Shown here in pieces: positions 17,058 through 24,851 of a DNA stretch of 55,877 bases. Position numbers and translations under genes: made by a program. This stretch comes from Solirubrobacterales bacterium 67-14 (lineage in GTDB: Bacteria > Actinomycetota > Thermoleophilia > Solirubrobacterales > 70-9): assembly GCA_001897355.1 (NCBI GenBank), contig MKST01000003.1:243807-299683 (forward strand), given 5' to 3'. The number at the start of each line of letters is the position of its first letter. Position 1 is the first letter of the stretch. The notes beneath the pieces were generated by a model. It searched no databases, was not told the DNA's origin, and saw nothing but the letters and a program-made list of their open reading frames with translations.

Positions 17058-17462
17058 ATGATCTTCAAGCGTCACCCCCTCAGGAAGCTGGCAGCGATCT
17101 ACGCCGGCGGCATAGTCGGCGCCCTGCTCCGGGTCGGGCTCGCCCAGGCGTTCCCCCATGCGGCTGACGCCTGGCCCTGGCCGACCCTGGCCGTAAACCT
17201 GATCGGCGCGTTCCTGATCGGCTATTTCTTCGCCTCGTTCAGGGATCACGCTCCCGACCAGCTTCACCACCCGTTCTTCGCGACCGGGATCTGCGGCACC
17301 CTGACGACCTTCTCGACCATGCAACTGGAGCTGTTCAACATGGTCGATGCCGGAGAGACGGGGCTCGCTGCCGCCTACCTGGCGGTGACCCTCGCTGCCG
17401 GCTACCTGGTCGTGAAACTGGGGATCGCGGCCGAAAGCTCGACCCTGGCGGCTCGCTCGTGA
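17058..17462 (+). CDS. crcB: Fluoride channel protein CrcB (Fluc), first subunit
   Basis: Small membrane protein of 134 residues with four hydrophobic segments that exports fluoride. It has the family signatures NLIGAFLIGYF and GICGTLTTFSTMQLE, the latter giving the pore phenylalanine and the Thr/Ser track. I start at the ATG at 17058, nine bases after AGGAG; an in-frame TTG at 17049 touches that site. It is controlled by the fluoride riboswitch directly upstream. Its stop overlaps the start of a second crcB (GTGA). Two-gene versions are thought to form heterodimers with opposite topologies. Confidence 0.95.
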   Translation: MIFKRHPLRKLAAIYAGGIVGALLRVGLAQAFPHAADAWPWPTLAVNLIGAFLIGYFFASFRDHAPDQLHHPFFATGICGTLTTFSTMQLELFNMVDAGETGLAAAYLAVTLAAGYLVVKLGIAAESSTLAARS

Positions 17463-17830
17463 CCCTGCTCGGGTTGAACCCCTTGGCCTGGGTCGCGGTC
17501 GGCCTGTTGGGCGGCCTGGCGGCGGGAGCCCGCTACCTGCTCGACGCCGAGATCTCCCGTCTTTCCGAGAGTCCGTTTCCGGTCGGCATCTTGGTCGTGA
17601 ACGTGCTCGGGGCCTCCCTGCTCGGGCTGGTCGCCGGCAGCACGCTCCATGGCGAGGCCCTAGTGATCGTGGCCGGCGGCGTGATCGGTTCCTTCACCAC
17701 CTTCTCGACCTGGATCCTCGACACCCACCTGCTCGCCAGCGCCGACCTGGCCAAGCTCGCCTGGCTCAACATCGCGATCAGCCTGATCTGCGGCCTGGGC
17801 GCGGTGACCCTCGGGCAAGCGATCGCATGA
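17459..17830 (+). CDS. crcB2: Fluoride channel protein CrcB (Fluc), second subunit
   Basis: A 123-residue homologue of the preceding protein with NVLGASLLGLVAG and GGVIGSFTTFSTWILD. The GTG start overlaps the upstream stop by four bases, so the two are made together and most probably assemble as an antiparallel heterodimer. The two proteins differ clearly in sequence, as expected for specialised partners of opposite membrane orientation. It ends just before a hairpin shared with the convergent aquaporin gene. Confidence 0.94.
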   Translation: MTLLGLNPLAWVAVGLLGGLAAGARYLLDAEISRLSESPFPVGILVVNVLGASLLGLVAGSTLHGEALVIVAGGVIGSFTTFSTWILDTHLLASADLAKLAWLNIAISLICGLGAVTLGQAIA

Positions 17831-17831
17831 A

Positions 17832-17859
17832 AAAGGGCGGCCCGGAGGCCGCCCCTTTC
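17832..17859. terminator. Hairpin between crcB2 and the aquaporin gene
   Basis: GGGCGGCC and GGCCGCCC form a stem around CGGA, extended by an A-run on the left and CTTT on the right with one bulged C. It lies between two convergent genes and can serve both. The T-tract is weak. Confidence 0.65.
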
Positions 17860-17881
17860 GACATTCAGTTGAGCTGGTAGC

Positions 17882-18631
17882 TCAGGCCTCGGGCGAAGGA
17901 ATCGTCGAAGGCTTCTTCGATTCCGCTTCCGGTGACCCACCGGACCCGGGCGCAATCACGAACTTGTAGACCACGAAGGCCAGTACCGCGCCAACCAGTT
18001 CGCCGACCAGGTACGGCCAGACGCCGCCCCACTCGCCGGAAACCAGGGCCGGGCCGAACCAGCGGGCCGGGTTCACGGCGCCACCGGTCAGCGGCACCAG
18101 GATCAGACCGACGACGCCGAGCGCGAGGCCGATGGCGAGCGGAGCCCAGTCCTTGGCGGCACGCACGCCGAGGGCCACGGCCAGCACGGTGAGGACCAGC
18201 AGGAACGTACCGAGGCACTCGACCACGGCACCAGCGAAGTTACCGCCGAGCAGCGGGCTGATGGATACGGCGCCGTAGTTGGCGGCACGACCCTCGTCCA
18301 CCAGCAGACCCTTGGTCAGCAGGGCGCCGAGGACGCCGCCCGAGAGCTGGGCCAGGATGTAGATCACCGCGTCTACCGGGGCGATCTTCTTCATCAGGGC
18401 CGCGCCGACGGTGATCGCCGGATTGAAGTGGCCACCACTGGCTCCGCCGAAGGTGAAGATCAGCGCCGTGAGGATGAAGGCGTAGGTCAGACCGACGACC
18501 GCGAAGTCAGAACCGAATGAGGCGTTGTCGCCCACGGCAATGAAAAGCACGCCGACCAGTGTGATTCCGAACACAAGGAAAAACGTTCCGAGCAATTCGG
18601 CGATGTATGCGGCGAGACCGCGATCTTGCAT
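17882..18631 (-). CDS. MIP family aquaporin/glycerol channel
   Basis: Membrane channel of 249 residues with six predicted membrane segments and the two NPA half-helices, GGHFNPAITVG and GGAVNPARWFGPAL. Water, glycerol or small neutral solutes are the expected cargo. The arginine after the second NPA (NPAR) is the usual selectivity-filter residue; I cannot decide water against glycerol. GGGAGG lies nine bases before the ATG. The C-terminus is a short hydrophilic tail rich in Ser, Glu and Pro. It sits next to the fluoride exporters but is convergent with them. Confidence 0.92.
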   Translation of the reverse strand: MQDRGLAAYIAELLGTFFLVFGITLVGVLFIAVGDNASFGSDFAVVGLTYAFILTALIFTFGGASGGHFNPAITVGAALMKKIAPVDAVIYILAQLSGGVLGALLTKGLLVDEGRAANYGAVSISPLLGGNFAGAVVECLGTFLLVLTVLAVALGVRAAKDWAPLAIGLALGVVGLILVPLTGGAVNPARWFGPALVSGEWGGVWPYLVGELVGAVLAFVVYKFVIAPGSGGSPEAESKKPSTIPSPEA

Positions 18632-18789
18632 GAAGTCAAACCTCCCGTGGCTTGTATCGATTGCGCCCCACCGGAAACGGCGAGCCGGGCCAGTCTAACC
18701 AGAGCCTGCCGCCGACCGGGATGAAACGCAATACGGGGTCGCTTTTGTGGGCCTAGAAATATACGCCGCGGGCCGCGGGAATCCTGCCG

Positions 18790-19110
18790 TCAGGCGAGCA
18801 AGCGCTCGGCCAGGCCGGGCAGTTCGCGGGCCATCCGCGAGCGCGGGACGACCAGATCGAGGCCAGCTTCCCGGCCCCGGTCGCGTGTTTCCACGTCGAC
18901 ATGCGAGTAAAAGCCGATCGCCGGGGCGGGCAGCGCGGCGACCTGGCCGGGATCGACCGCTTCGAGGTCGCAGACCACCAGCTCGTGGTCGAAACCGTCG
19001 GCCGCGGGGACCGAGGGCACGACCTGCACCTGGTGGCCGGCGGCGCTCAGCATCGCGCTGACCTTGCTCGACAGCATCAGGTCGGGGACGACAGCCAATA
19101 CGCGAGCCAT
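18790..19110 (-). CDS. Small degenerate receiver-like protein
   Basis: A 106-residue protein with the alternating strand/helix pattern of a response-regulator receiver domain (VLAVVPDLMLSSKVSAMLSAAG, then LVVCDLEAVD). Asp48 occupies the place of the phosphoacceptor, but the acidic pair at the N-terminus is reduced to one Asp and the conserved Lys near the end is not obvious. It may therefore be a pseudo-receiver. No output domain follows. It begins six bases after the stop of the upstream small gene, so the two form an operon. Function unknown. Confidence 0.6.
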   Translation of the reverse strand: MARVLAVVPDLMLSSKVSAMLSAAGHQVQVVPSVPAADGFDHELVVCDLEAVDPGQVAALPAPAIGFYSHVDVETRDRGREAGLDLVVPRSRMARELPGLAERLLA

Positions 19111-19116
19111 CGGGCT

Positions 19117-19479
19117 TCAGATCGAGCGGCGCTGGCGGAATTCCTCGCGCACGCTTTCCGGGCGTCCCCACATCTGGACCACCTCGGAGCGGCCTTCACG
19201 GACCTCGCGCAGGACCAGTTCCCCGCTGACGCCCTCCCCGTCGAGGCGTCCGAGCACGCCGAGCACGGTCTGCGGCGCAGCCGCCTTGCCGAAACTATGG
19301 GCGACCGGGATCCGCCAATGCCACTCGGCCTTCGAGTACGGCTGGGCGTTGATCATGCTGAGATGGACCGAGGCATCGATGTACCGGTCCTCGTCGTCGA
19401 TCCGCAGGTCGAACTCGAGGTCCGTCCAGTCGGGCGGCAGCGAATCGAGCACTTCCTGAAAGTCCTGTGCGAGAGCCAT
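19117..19479 (-). CDS. Conserved small protein of unknown function
   Basis: A 120-residue soluble protein starting M-A-L-A-Q-D-F-Q-E-V-L, with an acidic strand-rich first half (WTDLEFDLRIDDEDRYIDA) and a conserved-looking middle (AEWHWRIPVAHSFGKAAAP). I recognise no domain. It is transcribed divergently from the YgfZ-like gene with 60 bases between starts, and a TAGGCT box ends eight bases before the ATG. It is followed six bases later by the receiver-like gene. The balanced composition and clear promoter make it a real gene. Confidence 0.7.
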   Translation of the reverse strand: MALAQDFQEVLDSLPPDWTDLEFDLRIDDEDRYIDASVHLSMINAQPYSKAEWHWRIPVAHSFGKAAAPQTVLGVLGRLDGEGVSGELVLREVREGRSEVVQMWGRPESVREEFRQRRSI

Positions 19480-19487
19480 CGAAGCGA

Positions 19488-19493
19488 AGCCTA
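19488..19493 (-). promoter_or_regulatory. -10 box of a leaderless gene
   Basis: On the minus strand TAGGCT ends eight bases before the ATG at 19479. Confidence 0.5.
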
Positions 19494-19527
19494 GCGCGGC
19501 ACGGTTCCGGCGGCGGATGGCCCGTCG

Positions 19528-19533
19528 TAGAAT
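19528..19533 (+). promoter_or_regulatory. -10 box of the leaderless ygfZ-like gene
   Basis: TAGAAT ends six bases before the ATG at 19540; no ribosome-binding site is present. Confidence 0.6.
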
Positions 19534-19539
19534 CGGTCC

Positions 19540-20508
19540 ATGTCCCCAGTCACCGAACCAGATCTTGACGCCGAGTACCGGCAGCTCCGCGAGGAATGCG
19601 GCCTGGTCGAACGGCCCGACCGGGCCTGGATGGACGTGACCGGCCCGGATGCGGCCGAGTATCTGCAGAGCCAGGTCACCAACGAAACCGAGGAACTGGC
19701 GACCGGTTCCGGCGTCTATGCGGCACTGCTCGACCGCAAGGGCCACCTTCAGGCGGACATGAGGATCCTGCGACTGGCCGAGGACCGGTTCCTGGTCGAT
19801 GCCGAGCAGGTGGCCGGTCCGGCGCTGCTGAAGCACCTGACCATGTACAAGATCGGCCGCAAGGTGGATGTCACGGCGACTGAGCGGGCGCTTTTCAGCC
19901 TGGTCGGCCCGGGCAGCTTCGAGGTCACCGGCCTCGCCCCCGGCAACGAAGGCGACTTCTCCGAGGCGACGATCGCCGGCGCCGACTGCCTGGTCGTGGC
20001 CACCGCATTCGGCCTCGACGTGATCTGCGCACCGGACGACGGCGGCGCGGTCCGCGCCCAGCTCGTCGCCGACCGCGCGATCCCGGTCTCGGCGGCCGCG
20101 GCCGAGTTGGTACGGGTCGAGCGGGGCCGGCCGCGTTTCGGGGTCGACATGACCGGGGCGAACATGCCGGCCGAGGCCGGCATAGTGGAGCGGGCGATCA
20201 GCTTCACCAAAGGCTGTTACATCGGCCAGGAACCAGTCGCGAGACTCCACTACAAAGGCCGGCCGAACCGGCACCTGCGCGGTCTGAGGCTGGCAGGGCC
20301 GGCCGCGACCGGCGACAAGGTGCGGCTGGGCGAGCGGGAACTGGGCGCGGTCGGGACCGTCGTCCTCTCCCCCGCGACCGGCCGGATCGGCCTCGCGATC
20401 TTGCGCAAGGAGGCCGAGCCCGGAACCACGGTCGCGGTCGAAACCGAGAACGGGGAGATCGAGGCCGAAGTGGTCGAACTGCCCTTCGTCGAAGGGCCGG
20501 AGGCGTGA
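19540..20508 (+). CDS. ygfZ: YgfZ/GcvT-domain folate-binding protein
   Basis: Tetrahydrofolate-binding protein of the YgfZ/IBA57 family, which supports assembly or repair of some iron-sulfur proteins. It is 322 residues long and includes the family signature KGCYIGQE (near residue 225) and the N-terminal GcvT-like segments RAWMDVTGPDAAEYLQSQVTN. The glycine-cleavage T-protein has a different active site, and the length and signature favour YgfZ. The transcript is probably leaderless. Its stop overlaps the start of an acyltransferase gene. Iron-sulfur clients in this window could include FbiC and the small ferredoxin, but that is only inference. Confidence 0.9.
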   Translation: MSPVTEPDLDAEYRQLREECGLVERPDRAWMDVTGPDAAEYLQSQVTNETEELATGSGVYAALLDRKGHLQADMRILRLAEDRFLVDAEQVAGPALLKHLTMYKIGRKVDVTATERALFSLVGPGSFEVTGLAPGNEGDFSEATIAGADCLVVATAFGLDVICAPDDGGAVRAQLVADRAIPVSAAAAELVRVERGRPRFGVDMTGANMPAEAGIVERAISFTKGCYIGQEPVARLHYKGRPNRHLRGLRLAGPAATGDKVRLGERELGAVGTVVLSPATGRIGLAILRKEAEPGTTVAVETENGEIEAEVVELPFVEGPEA

Positions 20509-21551
20509 GCGAGGTCCGCCGCCAGGGGCTGGGCGGCGGCCAGCTCGGGGCCGACAGCCCGCTCTTCGGCGGCACCGGCGCACCGGCCAACGGTGACGGC
20601 AAGCCATCCAGGCCGGGGCGTGGCCCCGACGAAGAGCCGGTTTGGGATCCCCGGGCGGACGATTTCGCCGAAAACCGGGAGGTCGCGGCAGCCGAGGCGC
20701 ACCAGGCGGCCGAGGAGCTGCTGAGCCTGGCCGAGCTCCGGGATCTGCTGCCCGCCGCCGAACCAGACCGGGCGCTCGACGACTGGGGCCGGTCGGAGAC
20801 CGTCGTCTCGCTGATGGAGCCAATCCTCAACTTCTATTACCGCTACTGGTTCCGGGTCGAGGTCGAGGGGATCGAGAACGTTCCCGCCGAAGACGGCGCC
20901 CTGATCGTCGCCAACCATTCCGGCGCCTTGCCACCGGACGCGCCGATGATCATGCAGGCGATCCGCAACGAGCACCCGGCCCCGCGGCCGCTCTACATGC
21001 TCGGTGAGCACTGGTTCAAGGGCTACCCGGGCGTTTCGATGTTCGTCAACAAGATGGGCCTCGTCCCCGCCCATCGGGAGAACGCACAGCGCCTGCTCCA
21101 CGACGAAGGCCGGCTCGCCGTCGTCTTCCCCGAAGGCCAGAAGGGAACCCGCAAGCTCTACTGGCAGCGTTACAAGTTGCGCCGTTTCGGCCGTGGCGGC
21201 TTCGTGCGGACCGCGATCCGCGCCCAGGTGCCGATCGTTCCCGTGGCCGTGGTCGGGGCCGAGGAAGCGATGCCGATCTTCGCCCACCTGAACCTGCTCA
21301 AGAAGCTTTCGGGACTGATCTACTTCCCACTCACCCCCTCCTTCCCCCATTTCGGGCTGGCGGCGCCGCTGCTCTACCTGCCGTCCAGGTTCAAGATCCG
21401 GTTCATGGAGCCGATCGACATGGCCGAGTACCCGGTCGAGACGATCGACGACCCGGCTGAGATCCAGATGATCAGTGAACGGATCCGGGCCCGCATCCAG
21501 CATCAACTGGACGAGATGCTGGAAGCCCGCGAGTCGGTCTGGACCGGTTGA
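20505..21551 (+). CDS. PlsC-type lysophospholipid acyltransferase family protein
   Basis: Glycerolipid acyltransferase-like protein of 348 residues. The first 95 or so residues are a Gly/Pro/Glu-rich extension with no family resemblance. The acyltransferase domain follows, with the catalytic His in VANHSGALPPDAP and the substrate-binding FPEGQKG. Spacing between His and Asp is longer than the usual HX4D. It probably transfers an acyl chain to a lyso-lipid at the inner membrane surface. The GTG start overlaps the ygfZ stop (GTGA). Confidence 0.85.
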   Translation: MSEVRRQGLGGGQLGADSPLFGGTGAPANGDGKPSRPGRGPDEEPVWDPRADDFAENREVAAAEAHQAAEELLSLAELRDLLPAAEPDRALDDWGRSETVVSLMEPILNFYYRYWFRVEVEGIENVPAEDGALIVANHSGALPPDAPMIMQAIRNEHPAPRPLYMLGEHWFKGYPGVSMFVNKMGLVPAHRENAQRLLHDEGRLAVVFPEGQKGTRKLYWQRYKLRRFGRGGFVRTAIRAQVPIVPVAVVGAEEAMPIFAHLNLLKKLSGLIYFPLTPSFPHFGLAAPLLYLPSRFKIRFMEPIDMAEYPVETIDDPAEIQMISERIRARIQHQLDEMLEARESVWTG

Positions 21552-21566
21552 CGCCACGAGGTGGGG

Positions 21567-21572
21567 TAGATT
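21567..21572 (+). promoter_or_regulatory. -10 box of a leaderless lipoprotein gene
   Basis: TAGATT ends seven bases before the GTG at 21580. TTGACG occurs at 21548 but only 13 bases upstream, so the -35 is uncertain. Confidence 0.5.
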
Positions 21573-21579
21573 TCGGGCC

Positions 21580-22056
21580 GTGAGGGGAACCTGGGTCACA
21601 GCCGCCGCCTTGTTGGCAGCATGCGCATCGATCGCCGGTTGCGGCGCGACCACCCATGAGAACGATCCCCGTCCCCCGGTCCCGACCCAGGTCAGCGTCT
21701 CGGTCAGCGAAGACCAGATCAACGCCAAGGCAGCGATCGGCCAGGGGGTCGGCGAGCCCGGCGCCCGGCAGCCCTACCTCAACCAGAACCGGAACGCGCC
21801 GCAGAATCAGGCCGACCGCAAGGCGCCCGCGGTGGTCAACGTCGCGATCGCCAACCTGACCGGCCGGGCCACCACGCTTCGCATGCAGGGGCCGGTGCAC
21901 CGTGAGATCGCCCTCACCCCGGGTGGTTCGGGTTCCTTCGACATGGCGCTCCCGACCGGGATCTACCTCTTCAGTTCGCCCGCCAGCAGCGGCACCGCCC
22001 GCCTCAACGTCGGCCGGAGCCGAGTCTCCTCCGGCGGCGACGTGCTCCTCCCTTAA
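21580..22056 (+). CDS. Putative lipoprotein of unknown function
   Basis: A 158-residue exported protein. The short N-terminus M-R-G-T-W is followed by a hydrophobic stretch and two candidate lipobox cysteines, L-A-A-C and I-A-G-C. The mature part has a Pro-rich start and an Asn/Gln-rich middle (QPYLNQNRNAPQNQ). It ends with a beta-rich segment (ALPTGIYLFSSPASSGTARLNVG) resembling the plastocyanin- or carboxypeptidase-regulatory-like beta folds that sense little sequence conservation. The start is set by the TAGATT box seven bases before GTG. No known family recognised. Confidence 0.7.
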   Translation: MRGTWVTAAALLAACASIAGCGATTHENDPRPPVPTQVSVSVSEDQINAKAAIGQGVGEPGARQPYLNQNRNAPQNQADRKAPAVVNVAIANLTGRATTLRMQGPVHREIALTPGGSGSFDMALPTGIYLFSSPASSGTARLNVGRSRVSSGGDVLLP

Positions 22057-22098
22057 CACCACCTGCACGTCATCCGGTCTTCGCCGGATGACCACAGA

Positions 22099-22143
22099 AA
22101 CCCGCCCGATCACAGAATCCACGGATGGATGATCGGGCTCCGC
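22099..22143 (+). repeat. 45-base hairpin repeat, copy A (upstream of ccr)
   Basis: The layout AACCCGCC-N4-CACAGA-N7-GATGGATG-N4-GGCTCCGC is shared with copy B at 23873. The stem here is 9 bp, GCC-CGAT-CA at 22104-22112 with TG-ATCG-GGC at 22130-22138, around a 17-base loop. The four variable stem bases differ from copy B but stay complementary. A separate short hairpin (GTCATCCGG with CCGGATGAC) lies just upstream at about 22067-22090. Confidence 0.75.
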
Positions 22144-22246
22144 GATGTGGCCCATCGGAGACCGGATGGCGCGGAGATCATTTACTCTTCCGAGAGTTTC
22201 CGGTGCCAGGCCGGAGATCCCCCGATACGAACCTGAGAGGAGCGAT

Positions 22247-23506
22247 GTGTCTGTAGACCTCGCTGAAGTGAGCAAGCTTGACGTGGAGCCGGGAGAGCTC
22301 CCCGAGAAGATGGCCGCCTGGGTCATCCGTCCCGAGACCGAAGGAAACGAGCCGCTCAAGGCCTTCCAGCTCGAGGACATCGAAACCCCCGAGCCCGGGG
22401 CTTTCGAAGTAGTCGTCCGCGTGATGGCGGCCGGCGTCAACTTCAACAACGTCTGGGCCGGCCTCGCCGAGCCCGTTTCGGTCTTCGGCTACGGCGACCA
22501 CCCCGAGTACGGCCACCACATCGGTGGTTCCGACGCTTCCGGCATCGTCTGGAAGGTCGGCGAGGGCGTGACCCGCTGGAAGGTCGGCGACGAAGTCGTC
22601 GTCCACTGCAACCAGGCCTCTTACGAGGACGTCGAAGTCCACGGGCTCGATCCGATGGCCGCCCCGAGCCAGAAGATCTGGGGTTACGAGACCACCTGGG
22701 GCTCTTTCGCCCAGTTCACCAAGGTCCAGGCCCAGCAGCTGCTGCCACGCCCGAAGAACCTTTCCTGGGCGGAAGCCAGCTCCTACGGCCTGACCTACTT
22801 CACCGCCTACCGGATGCTGATGGACCAGGCCAAGATCCAGGCCGGGCACAACGTCCTGATCTGGGGCGCGGCCGGTGGCCTCGGCGTCTTCGCCGTCCAG
22901 CTCTGCAAGGCGGCCGGCGCCAACGCGATCGGCGTCGTCTCCTCCGACGAGAAGGGCGAGCTGGTCAAGCAGCTCGGTGCGGTCGATTACATCAACCGCA
23001 ACGAGTTCGCGGGCATGATGCGGACCGGCAACGAGACCAAGGAAGAGGAGAAGGAGCGCTTCAAGGTGTCGCGCGCCTTCGCCAAGCGCTGCAAGGAGAT
23101 CCTCGGGGATGCCCCCGACGTCGTCTTCGAGCACGTCGGGCAGGCCACCTTCCCGACCTCGGTCTTCGTGGTCAAGCCTTTCGGCAAGGTCGTGATCTGC
23201 GGTGCCACCTCGGGCTACACGCTCGATTTCGACGTGCGTTACCTCTGGATGCGCCAGAAGCAGATCATCGGCTCACACTTCGCCAATGCCTACGAGTGCA
23301 TGAAGGCGAACCAGCTGATGGCCGAAGGCAAGGTCCAGCCGGTGCTCTGGAAGACCATGGACTTCGAGGGCGTGCCCGAGGCGCACCAGATGCTTCACGA
23401 GAACCGCCACCTCGGCAAGATCGCCATCCTGGTCGGCGCCGAGACCGAAGACGAAGGCCGCGAAGAGGAAGGTCCGGGCGCGATCCGGGCCGAGGTCGGG
23501 GCCTAG
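22247..23506 (+). CDS. ccr: Crotonyl-CoA carboxylase/reductase
   Basis: Key enzyme of the ethylmalonyl-CoA pathway: crotonyl-CoA plus CO2 plus NADPH gives ethylmalonyl-CoA. It is a 419-residue MDR enzyme. The family-specific segments FNNVWAGLAEPVSVFGYGDH and YGHHIGGSDASGIVWKVGEG are present, as is the NADPH-binding GAAGGLGVFAVQLCKAAGA. The GTG start at 22247 has AGGAG four bases upstream. TACTCT at 22183-22188 could be the -10 box, giving a leader of about 50 bases. The downstream small gene is probably co-transcribed. The Ecm gene lies 1.3 kb further on. Confidence 0.95.
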   Translation: MSVDLAEVSKLDVEPGELPEKMAAWVIRPETEGNEPLKAFQLEDIETPEPGAFEVVVRVMAAGVNFNNVWAGLAEPVSVFGYGDHPEYGHHIGGSDASGIVWKVGEGVTRWKVGDEVVVHCNQASYEDVEVHGLDPMAAPSQKIWGYETTWGSFAQFTKVQAQQLLPRPKNLSWAEASSYGLTYFTAYRMLMDQAKIQAGHNVLIWGAAGGLGVFAVQLCKAAGANAIGVVSSDEKGELVKQLGAVDYINRNEFAGMMRTGNETKEEEKERFKVSRAFAKRCKEILGDAPDVVFEHVGQATFPTSVFVVKPFGKVVICGATSGYTLDFDVRYLWMRQKQIIGSHFANAYECMKANQLMAEGKVQPVLWKTMDFEGVPEAHQMLHENRHLGKIAILVGAETEDEGREEEGPGAIRAEVGA

Positions 23507-23533
23507 ACCCAACCACGGGAAGAAGGAAGAGCG

Positions 23534-23830
23534 ATGACTTACATCTCCGAGCTCAGCTGGCATGTGACCCCTTTCCGGTCGCAGCGCTGGATCGACAACT
23601 GGGAGCCGGCTGCCCAGCTGGCGACCGAGTACGGTGCCGTCGAGTGGGAGATCTACCGCTCGGACGAGGATCCGCTCCTCTTCCGGCAGGTGACCCGCTG
23701 GGAGAAGAAGGCCGACTTCGAAGCCTGGTGGTACTCACCCGAGGTCTCGGAGATCCGCTCGTCAGTCGTCGACCTCTACGACAAGCCCCTCCTCCCCGTC
23801 TGGTGCTCCCAGGTCGTCGCTTCCAGCTGA
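23534..23830 (+). CDS. Small protein downstream of ccr, unknown function
   Basis: A 98-residue protein rich in Trp (six residues, including SELSWHVTP and FEAWWYSPEV). The size and the strand-helix layout resemble the dimeric alpha/beta barrel (ABM-like or NIPSNAP-like) fold, but I cannot assign a family. AAGGAAGAG precedes the ATG. It lies 27 bases after ccr and before a strong terminator, so it forms a two-gene unit with ccr. A role in acyl-CoA metabolism is suggested only by position. Confidence 0.75.
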   Translation: MTYISELSWHVTPFRSQRWIDNWEPAAQLATEYGAVEWEIYRSDEDPLLFRQVTRWEKKADFEAWWYSPEVSEIRSSVVDLYDKPLLPVWCSQVVASS

Positions 23831-23872
23831 TTTCATAAGCAAGTCGGCGAGCTTCGCTCCGCCTCCAAGTTC

Positions 23873-23917
23873 AACCCGCCGGCCCACAGAGACAAATGAT
23901 GGATGGGCCGGCTCCGC
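23873..23917 (+). repeat. 45-base hairpin repeat, copy B (downstream of the ccr unit)
   Basis: Same layout as copy A, AACCCGCC-N4-CACAGA-N7-GATGGATG-N4-GGCTCCGC. The variable stem bases are GGCC on both sides, so the 9-bp stem is preserved with different base pairs, and the loop is again 17 bases. It lies four bases upstream of the terminator that closes the ccr unit. Confidence 0.75.
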
Positions 23918-23920
23918 TTG

Positions 23921-23950
23921 AAAAGGGCCCCGGGTGACCGGGGCCCTTTT
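23921..23950. terminator. Bidirectional intrinsic terminator
   Basis: AAAAGGGCCCCGG and its exact complement CCGGGGCCCTTTT enclose GTGA: a 13-bp stem with A-run and T-run on its two ends. It lies between the ccr unit and the convergent secreted-protein gene. Confidence 0.85.
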
Positions 23951-24018
23951 CGTTGCATGAAGGGTGGCCGTGCTCACTGGGTCAGATCAGACTCTCAGCG
24001 AGTGGATGCCCGGGCCCG

Positions 24019-24723
24019 CTAGTACGGGTCTGGTATTGCCACTCTTATGTTGATGAAGGAGCCGATTGCGCCGCGAGCGCCCTGCTTGGATCCGATCGAG
24101 AAGCTGGTGTCGCGGCCGATCAGGGAGTTGCCCTGCTCGTCGCGGGCGGCGACGACCTTGTTGCCGTTGACGAAGCCGACCAGCTGGGTGTTGCCCTTGG
24201 GGCCGGTGAAGGCCCGCAGGGTGATGCGGTTCGCCTTGTCCGGGCCGTTCACCTTGCGACCGGCCTTGCGGCTGCCGAAGTTGACGACCTGCCCGTTCGG
24301 CTGGACCTTGCGCAGGCCGTACCGGCGCGTGTACGGCCAGACCACGAACTGGTAGCGGCTGCCGTCGCTGCTCTGGCGGAGGCTGACGCCGGCGTAGGTC
24401 CGCCTCAGCACCTTGGGCGGTGAAGACTTGAAGATCCGGGCGGTCCCACTGACCTGGAGGTTGGAGCCGACCATGGGCACCCGGTAGAAGCATTCCTTGG
24501 CCTTTGCGCCGAGCTTGAAGCGGAATGCCTTGGGCGACCCGCCGCGCTCGCAGTTGGCCTGCGGCGCCATCTGGTGGATCTGGGCACGGGAATCGACCGT
24601 GGTGAGATCGTTCCGGTAGACGATGAGGGTGTCGGCGGAAGCGCTGGCGGTGAAAGCCATGGCACCGAGTGATGCTGCGGCCAGGACGGCACACAGGAGG
24701 GGGTTCTTGATGAGGGAGCGCAT
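24019..24723 (-). CDS. Secreted protein of unknown function
   Basis: A 234-residue protein with a Sec signal peptide (MRSLIKNPLLC, then a hydrophobic core ending ASASA-D, cleavage near residue 30). The mature part is basic and strand-rich, with two cysteines (in ANCERGG and KECFYRV) that could form a disulfide. Segments such as QFVVWPYTRRYGLRKV and NTQLVGFVNGNKVVAARDEQG suggest a beta-sandwich, possibly LamG-like, but no family is certain. The long GC-rich gap downstream contains only the terminator and copy B of the hairpin repeat. Confidence 0.7.
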   Translation of the reverse strand: MRSLIKNPLLCAVLAAASLGAMAFTASASADTLIVYRNDLTTVDSRAQIHQMAPQANCERGGSPKAFRFKLGAKAKECFYRVPMVGSNLQVSGTARIFKSSPPKVLRRTYAGVSLRQSSDGSRYQFVVWPYTRRYGLRKVQPNGQVVNFGSRKAGRKVNGPDKANRITLRAFTGPKGNTQLVGFVNGNKVVAARDEQGNSLIGRDTSFSIGSKQGARGAIGSFINIRVAIPDPY

Positions 24724-24838
24724 GTGAAGAGCCTAAACACAGTAAGTGCCTGAATGGTGCGCCCCGGGAGTCCTGTTCCAAATGCTGCGTGACCGATTCA
24801 CACTCGGTCGGGGAGGGTCGGAAACGGCGCTCCGGCGG

Positions 24839-24844
24839 TAGAAT
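24839..24844 (+). promoter_or_regulatory. -10 box of leaderless ecm
   Basis: TAGAAT ends seven bases before the ATG at 24852; no ribosome-binding site lies between. Confidence 0.6.
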
Positions 24845-24851
24845 CGACCTC

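Noticed and set aside
24724..24851. A cobalamin riboswitch upstream of the B12-dependent mutase
   Set aside because: The gap is only 128 bases, has no B12-box-like segment, and the -10 box seven bases before the start leaves no room for a leader.
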